Source of the DNA: Macrococcoides psychrotolerans
Lineage (GTDB): Bacteria > Bacillota > Bacilli > Staphylococcales > Staphylococcaceae
NCBI RefSeq assembly: GCF_038095555.1
Contig: NZ_CP124591.1
Coordinates: forward strand, 1,674,001 to 1,738,000
Length of the DNA stretch: 64,000 nt
Direction: 5' to 3'
Shown here: positions 58,806 through 64,000 of the stretch, piece after piece
Position numbering within the stretch: the stretch's first letter is position 1
Layout of the letters: every line of letters begins with the position of its first letter
Program-made: the position numbers and the translations under genes
The notes under the pieces: model-generated
The model's database searches: none
What the model was told of the DNA's origin: nothing
Seen by the model: only the letters and a program-made list of their open reading frames with translations

Positions 58806-58865
58806 TAAACACGGGCCATCTTGCACACCAAACAACTGCTTTATCTCTCAAAGTGGCTCTTAAAA

Positions 58866-58891
58866 AACCTCACTCAAAATTGAGTGAGGTT
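58866..58891 (-). terminator. Terminator of the flavoprotein gene
   Basis: Perfect 12-base arms (AACCTCACTCAA) around a two-base centre, with six A upstream giving a T-run on the minus strand. Confidence 0.85.
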
Positions 58892-58897
58892 CACTTC

Positions 58898-60298
58898 TTA
58901 TAAATCGATATCAACGCCCATCATATGCATACCTAGTAGTTGGATAACACCACTTGATGCACTCGGGAATGCAACAATCAGCTTATTTACTTCTCGACCA
59001 CTCATCTTCTTCTCGATAATCAGTGTGAGCATATTAATAAGATCGTCTGCGGCACTGCCATAGATAACCGCACCTTTTAATCTATTTCTTCCATCAAGGA
59101 TAACCTTCATTTCCGCATCACGTTCGTGTTTATACTGAAATTCCAGCTGTTCCCCAAATTTAATAGTTTTCACTTTATACCCTGATTTACGTTCCGCTTC
59201 CTCGACGGTCATCCCCACATGCGCGATTCTTGGCAACGAATACACCACATTCGGGATTGCAGGATATTTAATCGGTAAGAGTTTCAATGCTTTTAACGGG
59301 AACTTCTTCTTATCCGCATCGTTACCTAGTATATTGAGCGCAATATAGTTAGATTCGAATGTTGCCGTCGGTGTTAATTTAGGTGTTTTCTTACTAACGA
59401 CATCTCCACTTGCATAGATATTTGGCACAGATGTCTGCATGAACTTGTTGACTTTAATACCGTGCTTATCGTAATCCACACCCACTTGCTCTAATCCGAT
59501 ACCTTCCACATTCGGTACACGTCCTGTTGCATCTACAACGTAATCTGTATACAGTTCAAAGCCTTTGTCGTCAGTGAACTTCAAACCATCCTCTGTCTGT
59601 TCAAGCTTATTGACATCAATATTCAGATGGAATGTCACACCTTCATCTTCCAGCTTCTTGACCAGTTTCTGTACATATGGCTGATGATACTGCTTCAGCA
59701 CAGTATCAGAATGACCAATCACCGATACTTCACTGCCCATCTTCGCAGCAATTGAAGCGAACTCGATGCTGATATAACCACCGCCCAGGAAGGTGATGCG
59801 TTCAGGGAACGTATCCAGCTCCATAAAGTCGGTACTGTTGTGCATGAGTTCCTTACCTTCAATATCTAGTACATGACTGCGCTGTCCCGTTGCAAGCACG
59901 ATGAATTTCGCATGGTATTCTGTTCCATCAACGCTCACCGTGTGTGCATCTTTCAGCAGCCCTTCACCTTTGATAATATCAATGCCCTGATCTTTGAAGA
60001 TTTGTTCCAATCCTTCATGCATCGGATTAATCGTCTCGCGTTTATAATCCATTAACTTCGACCAGTTCACTTGAGGGAGCGTATCTACAATATCACCATA
60101 ATGCTTGAGAGACTCAATCGCTTCAAATGGCCCTTCTAATAAGATTTTAGGATTACACCCATAGTTCGTACACGTACCAGCAATCTTATCTTTTTCAATT
60201 ATCGCTACACGCTTCTTCATCTGGTTCAAGATAAGTGCGCCGTGCCATGCTGCATGACCACTTCCGATATAAATCACATCATAATGTTTATTGTTCAT
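58898..60298 (-). CDS. Pyridine nucleotide-disulfide oxidoreductase family flavoprotein with altered C-terminal motif
   Basis: A 466-residue class I flavoprotein disulfide reductase. FAD motif VIYIGSGHAAWHGAL, redox pair GTCTNYGCNPK (two Cys), NAD(P) motif ITFLGGGYISIEFASIA, and second FAD motif NIYASGDVV are intact. At the dimer interface, relatives such as dihydrolipoamide or mycothione reductases end in HPxxSE with a catalytic His-Glu pair; here the same place reads IVAFPSASSGV, so both residues are missing. It therefore may reduce a substrate other than a normal disulfide. It is not next to any partner gene. Confidence 0.87.
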   Translation of the reverse strand: MNNKHYDVIYIGSGHAAWHGALILNQMKKRVAIIEKDKIAGTCTNYGCNPKILLEGPFEAIESLKHYGDIVDTLPQVNWSKLMDYKRETINPMHEGLEQIFKDQGIDIIKGEGLLKDAHTVSVDGTEYHAKFIVLATGQRSHVLDIEGKELMHNSTDFMELDTFPERITFLGGGYISIEFASIAAKMGSEVSVIGHSDTVLKQYHQPYVQKLVKKLEDEGVTFHLNIDVNKLEQTEDGLKFTDDKGFELYTDYVVDATGRVPNVEGIGLEQVGVDYDKHGIKVNKFMQTSVPNIYASGDVVSKKTPKLTPTATFESNYIALNILGNDADKKKFPLKALKLLPIKYPAIPNVVYSLPRIAHVGMTVEEAERKSGYKVKTIKFGEQLEFQYKHERDAEMKVILDGRNRLKGAVIYGSAADDLINMLTLIIEKKMSGREVNKLIVAFPSASSGVIQLLGMHMMGVDIDL

Positions 60299-60539
60299 AT
60301 ATTCCCCACCTCAACTTTATATTATTGTTCTTAATCATACTACCATAATAACACCTACGATTAAGTTAAAACAAAGGGTATGATTTATTATGTTAAAATA
60401 GTACTAATATTTTTCTACAACATCTCCATCATTGTTACTAATCTTATTTCTATAATTTTCTTCAAAAATATTACATTAAAAATATTGGCGCATACACTTT
60501 ATCCAGGTACTTCACACGCCCTTTTAATATATTAAAACA

Positions 60540-60563
60540 CACCCAACTGCATGGAGTTGGGTG
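60540..60563 (-). terminator. Terminator of the DUF805 gene
   Basis: CACCCAACT/AGTTGGGTG stem with six-base loop, seven bases after the stop codon, with a T-rich tail on the minus strand. Confidence 0.8.
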
Positions 60564-60569
60564 CATCTT

Positions 60570-61073
60570 CTACATGCGTTTCGGGTCTTTGCCATACTTA
60601 TTATCGCCTTCATTACCTTTAATGAAATTGATGATAAATAAGAACAATCCTCCAAGAACTGTGAATAGCGTAATTAATATAATTGGTAATGATATTGTAT
60701 CTAAGTTTACCGGAAACGTGCCTGTCATTTGTTCTGTGATAAAACTTAAGATTGCTGATAATACTGTGATGACGATTGCAATTTTACCGCTCATATTAAT
60801 ATCATGTAATCGGCGGCTTGCCTGTGCCATCGTTGGTATAGTAGTGATATATGGAAATATCGTACCTGCTACAAATCCGTAATGATCCATCACATGATAA
60901 CGTCCGCCAGTCATTATCTCAAGCAACAAGACTACGATTGTAAGAATCAATCCAATAATGATGTTCGCAACTATATTCAGCCAGACTTCTCTGCGGCGTG
61001 CGCGTCCTGTGAATGTGAATCCTTTCGTCCAGAATGCTATAAATGCATCTTTAATCGACATATTATTTTCCAT
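60570..61073 (-). CDS. DUF805 membrane protein
   Basis: A 167-residue inner-membrane protein of the DUF805 family. The N-terminal FTGRARRREVWLN, the central ASRRLHDINMSGK and the C-terminal KGNEGDNKYGKDPK are the family hallmarks; four membrane helices lie between. Function unknown. The ATG at 61073 follows AGAGGTG and lies inside the end of the upstream gene (overlap 11 bases), so the two are co-translated. Confidence 0.9.
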   Translation of the reverse strand: MENNMSIKDAFIAFWTKGFTFTGRARRREVWLNIVANIIIGLILTIVVLLLEIMTGGRYHVMDHYGFVAGTIFPYITTIPTMAQASRRLHDINMSGKIAIVITVLSAILSFITEQMTGTFPVNLDTISLPIILITLFTVLGGLFLFIINFIKGNEGDNKYGKDPKRM

Positions 61074-62034
61074 AATCTTCACCTCTTACTTCTACACCAA
61101 TGTACATATGTCCATCTTTCAACTGTTTCTTATATCGCTTCAGTTTGTCTACATCATGCTGGAAGTGAAGTTTATAAGTTATCCCTTCCACCGCTTCTTC
61201 TGTGTGAGTATCAACCACTGTATCTGCTATAAATGTAAAGCGTTCATACTGACCTGCATAATATTGTTGCTCTTTCAGACGTACAGGTATGACGGTATAT
61301 TCATTAAATGCATCTACTTTATTCTGATAGATATGGAAGTTCATATTCTTAGATTTAATTACGCCGACTGACTTACCGAATACTTCCTGCGTAGCAGCAC
61401 TTACTGCTGCCTCTTCTGTATCGAATGCTTTCATCGGTTCATTCATACCAACCTTATTGTTCGCTTTATTGAGCCATATACCCTTTTCGTTCATCTGAAT
61501 AACGCCATCTTTCAGCTCTGTTGCTACAGTAACCACTTCTGATTCATCGTCATTTGTCATGATGCGATCTTCAAGTTTTGTCGCTTTACTGAATGCACCT
61601 GACTGAAAATGATGCACTCCAGCCTTACTCTTGATATCCCATGTTTTTTGTTCGAACTTTCCATTTACACTGACCAGATTAAATTCATTCTCTGGAAATG
61701 TCAGTTCCGTCGTGTCCTTTGAGATGTTTTCGATAAATCCGGTATATAAGTATTGTGAACGTTTGTAATCTCCGTCCATCATCTTCCATGCATAATAATG
61801 ACCGTTCGGCAGTTTAAAAGTGCGATCTGCGTGATTTGCTTTGACGCTAAATTTCTCATCCATTGCATCACTCATTGCACTTGACGCCTCTTCATAATCT
61901 AAATATTGACCACTATATAGCCCTGATTCCACTTCTAGATCTGTGAGGTCGTTACCTAACACATAATCTTTCGTATCCCTTATCGCGCCAACTGCTAAGA
62001 ACACAATAAATAAAACGAGCAATATTTTCTTCAT
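61063..62034 (-). CDS. Hypothetical exported/membrane-anchored protein, 323 residues
   Basis: One N-terminal membrane helix (MKKILLVLFIVFLAVGAI) followed by an extracytoplasmic region rich in strands (DRTFKLPNGHYYAWKMMDGD, then FTFIADTVVDTHTEEAVEG). No lipobox, no LPXTG and no known domain recognised. A possible ribosome site GGGATGG precedes the ATGs at 62034-62037. It overlaps the DUF805 gene, which suggests they act together at the membrane. Confidence 0.7.
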   Translation of the reverse strand: MKKILLVLFIVFLAVGAIRDTKDYVLGNDLTDLEVESGLYSGQYLDYEEASSAMSDAMDEKFSVKANHADRTFKLPNGHYYAWKMMDGDYKRSQYLYTGFIENISKDTTELTFPENEFNLVSVNGKFEQKTWDIKSKAGVHHFQSGAFSKATKLEDRIMTNDDESEVVTVATELKDGVIQMNEKGIWLNKANNKVGMNEPMKAFDTEEAAVSAATQEVFGKSVGVIKSKNMNFHIYQNKVDAFNEYTVIPVRLKEQQYYAGQYERFTFIADTVVDTHTEEAVEGITYKLHFQHDVDKLKRYKKQLKDGHMYIGVEVRGEDYGK

Positions 62035-62127
62035 CATCCATCCCACACTTCATTTGTATTTTCTTCCATTATTTACATGATACTTCTAAATAGGATTAAG
62101 TGTCAATTTAATCTTTATTATCAAAAA

Positions 62128-62150
62128 AACCGACGAATGATTCGTCGGTT
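62128..62150 (-). terminator. Terminator of the ABC exporter gene
   Basis: Perfect 10-bp stem AACCGACGAA with three-base loop and a T run on the minus strand, directly after the stop codon. Confidence 0.88.
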
Positions 62151-62155
62151 CTTGC

Positions 62156-63874
62156 TTAAGACATGACTTGTGCATATTGTGCCTGCTGTAATCGATAATA
62201 TTTACCTTGCTGTGCGATGAGGTCGTCGTGACTGCCACTTTCAACGATGCGCCCGTTCTCTATAAAAAGAATTCGGTCCACATCTCTTATCGTTGACAGA
62301 CGGTGGGCAATCGTCAGTGTTGTACGCCCTTCTGATAAGCGTTTAAATGCTGCCTGTATACGATTCTCTGTTTCAACGTCAAGCGCACTTGTCGCCTCAT
62401 CCAGTATAATAATCGGCGGGTTCTTCAAGAACATACGCGCAATAGAAACACGCTGCTTCTGTCCCCCTGATAACTTCGTACCGCGTTCTCCTACAATCGT
62501 GTTGATACCCTCTGGCAGCGTATCAACAAACGCTTTCAGCTGCGCTTGTTCTACTGCCCACATAATCTCCTCATCTGTCGCTTCCAAATTCCCATACGCG
62601 ATATTCTCTTTTAATGTGCCGCTAAAGAGAAATACATCTTGCTGCACGATACCAATCTGTTTACGCAGAGATGCTAACGTATAGTCCTTTATATTCTGTC
62701 CATTCATAGTAATCTTGCCGTGCGATGGATCATAGAACCTCGGCAGCAATGAACAGATTGTCGTCTTGCCGCCACCACTCGGTCCGACAAGTGCGATATG
62801 TTCCCCGCGCTGAATTGAAAACGATAGATCGTCAAGAATCGTCTGTTCGCCGTACTTGAACGTCACATGGTCATAGTCAATCTCTTCCGGTACTTGTTCG
62901 AAGCTTACGGCATGAGCGCTATCCTTAACAGCAGGTTCTGTCGCCATAATTTCCTTGAAGTTGCTAAATCCAGCAATACCTTTCGGGAAGAGTTCGATGA
63001 TCAGGTTAATCGACTGTAGCGGCTTGAATAATATATCCGTAATCATAATAAATGCAACGAACTCTCCATAGCTCATCATGTTCTGTAATACGAAGTAACA
63101 GCCTAATATCAATACAATGATCAATGTAAACTTCTGTGAGATATAACCAATCGATGTGTTCCACGACATGTAGTTATACGCCTTTAATTTCGTACGTCTA
63201 AAGTCTTCATTCGTCTCTTTAAAACGTTCGTTCTCATAACGTTCATTCGTGAATGCCTGTACTAGACGAATGCCACCGATTGTCTCACTGATGACATCGT
63301 TGAACGCAGATACATTGCCAAACAATCTGCGGAACTGCGTCGTCATCTTACGGTTAAAGTATAACGTTAAAGCGAAGATGAGCGGTACGATACAAAACGT
63401 GATTAACGCAAGCTTTACATCAATCGTGAGCATAATAATCAGCGCACCAATGACCGTCATCACGGCAACGAACACCTCTTCAGGACCGTGATGCGCAAGT
63501 TCACCGATATCCATCAGATCATTCGTCAGCCGACCCATGAGCTTTCCTGTCTTATTACGGTCAAAGAATCCGAAGTTCAGACGCTGCATATGCTGATACA
63601 GTTCATTCCGGATATCACGTTCAATATTTGTCCCGAGCTTATGCCCCCAGTAAGTCACGATAAATTTAAGGATCGTGACAAACCCGAACACTAAAAACAA
63701 GCCGACCGCACCAAGCACGATATTCGGCCAGTCTTTCGACGGTAACAGCTTATCAATAAACAAACTCGTCATTAATGGAAAGATGAGCTCCAGTACGCCG
63801 ACAAATACCGCTGAACCAAAATCCAGCATAAACAAACCCTTATACGGCTTGTAGTATTCAAAGAATGATTTCAT
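62156..63874 (-). CDS. ABC transporter, fused permease and ATPase (MsbA/Sav1866-like exporter)
   Basis: A 572-residue half-exporter that works as a homodimer. Six-helix membrane domain (about residues 1-320), then the nucleotide-binding domain: Walker A ALVGPSGGGKTTIC, Q-loop IGIVQQDVFLF, signature TKLSGGQKQRVSIARM, Walker B PIIILDEATSALD and H-loop TIAHRLST. The substrate, drug or lipid, is not identifiable. It appears monocistronic, with its promoter in 63875-63950 divergent from one at the window end. Confidence 0.93.
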   Translation of the reverse strand: MKSFFEYYKPYKGLFMLDFGSAVFVGVLELIFPLMTSLFIDKLLPSKDWPNIVLGAVGLFLVFGFVTILKFIVTYWGHKLGTNIERDIRNELYQHMQRLNFGFFDRNKTGKLMGRLTNDLMDIGELAHHGPEEVFVAVMTVIGALIIMLTIDVKLALITFCIVPLIFALTLYFNRKMTTQFRRLFGNVSAFNDVISETIGGIRLVQAFTNERYENERFKETNEDFRRTKLKAYNYMSWNTSIGYISQKFTLIIVLILGCYFVLQNMMSYGEFVAFIMITDILFKPLQSINLIIELFPKGIAGFSNFKEIMATEPAVKDSAHAVSFEQVPEEIDYDHVTFKYGEQTILDDLSFSIQRGEHIALVGPSGGGKTTICSLLPRFYDPSHGKITMNGQNIKDYTLASLRKQIGIVQQDVFLFSGTLKENIAYGNLEATDEEIMWAVEQAQLKAFVDTLPEGINTIVGERGTKLSGGQKQRVSIARMFLKNPPIIILDEATSALDVETENRIQAAFKRLSEGRTTLTIAHRLSTIRDVDRILFIENGRIVESGSHDDLIAQQGKYYRLQQAQYAQVMS

Positions 63875-63976
63875 ATGAGTTACCTCTACCCTTTAATATA
63901 ATATGTATATTTTAACATAGGACAGACAGGTATTTGATATAGATGTCCTTTTAAGTTTTATTTGCAAAGATTAGGG

Positions 63977-63982
63977 TATAAT
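63977..63982 (+). promoter_or_regulatory. Possible -10 box of a gene beyond the window
   Basis: TATAAT preceded by GGG at the right end. The last bases (ATAGGAA) may begin a ribosome site. No -35 at the right distance is evident. Confidence 0.25.
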
Positions 63983-64000
63983 AATACACAAATATAGGAA

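Noticed and set aside
60299..60569. Search for a gene or riboswitch in the 271-bp gap upstream of the flavoprotein
   Set aside because: Only very short frames and AT-rich sequence, compatible with a promoter region; no T-box or riboswitch pattern seen.

Overview
The window looks like a chromosome segment from a low-GC Gram-positive of the family Staphylococcaceae, most probably Macrococcus (Macrococcoides) or a close relative. Gene content and order follow the staphylococcal core: gatCAB, putP, camS-ligA-pcrA-pcrB, the YerC-type TrpR regulator, purB, nadE-pncB, nos, pncA, ppaC. Several things differ from Staphylococcus aureus as I know it: a complete spermidine operon, no prephenate dehydratase gene after nos, and a peptide/PlcR-like regulator pair beside the aureolysin-type protease. 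Species assignment is inference from gene families only. I saw no rRNA, tRNA or CRISPR array.

Layout. 1-4.7 kb: end of an SGNH-like gene, a CpsB-type PHP phosphatase and the gatCAB amidotransferase operon. 4.7-14.3 kb: putP with a cre-like site, the operon pcrB-pcrA-ligA-camS, two tandem VanY-type lipoproteins and YerC. 14.5-21.5 kb: purB, NETI/DUF2179 pair, NAD salvage (pncB-nadE) and an MFS transporter coupled to nitric oxide synthase. 21.5-23.1 kb: an AT-rich accessory patch with a par/Fst-type type I toxin-antitoxin locus (toxin frame broken), and several tiny membrane-protein genes. 23.1-31.7 kb: beta-helix protein, nicotinamidase, PpaC, GNAT, Gfo/Idh/MocA oxidoreductase, aldehyde dehydrogenase, nitrilase-family amidase, NERD protein, lactonase. 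31.9-35.5 kb: speA-speD-speE-speB, arginine to agmatine to putrescine to spermidine. 35.6-45.5 kb: YolD-like protein, LPDTG wall protein, C45 acyltransferase-like protein, Nudix, NamA, HAD, aminopeptidase, thioredoxin-fold protein. 45.5-48.9 kb: IS30 remnant, M4 metalloprotease, an unlisted 32-residue secreted-type peptide gene and a PlcR-like XRE-TPR regulator. 48.9-64 kb: flavin monooxygenase, cadC-cadA, SdcS dicarboxylate transporter, TrkH/KtrB potassium transporter, disulfide-oxidoreductase flavoprotein, DUF805 protein and an ABC exporter.

The most interesting candidate is at 47.4-48.6 kb. A tiny gene with an excellent ribosome binding site and its own terminator encodes a 32-residue peptide (positive N-terminus, hydrophobic core, C-terminal NLPEWHLW). 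It lies between a thermolysin-type protease gene and a regulator whose HTH strongly resembles PlcR. Two 16-bp sites with the spacing of the PlcR box lie in the protease promoter and in the peptide/regulator intergenic region. This is the expected anatomy of an RNPP-type peptide quorum-sensing module controlling a secreted protease.

Other notable structures are a type I toxin-antitoxin locus recognised from its direct repeats and shared terminator, two unrelated-looking intergenic repeat arrays that share a 41-bp period, a 118-bp-period duplicated terminator, and a paired palindromic operator at cadC.
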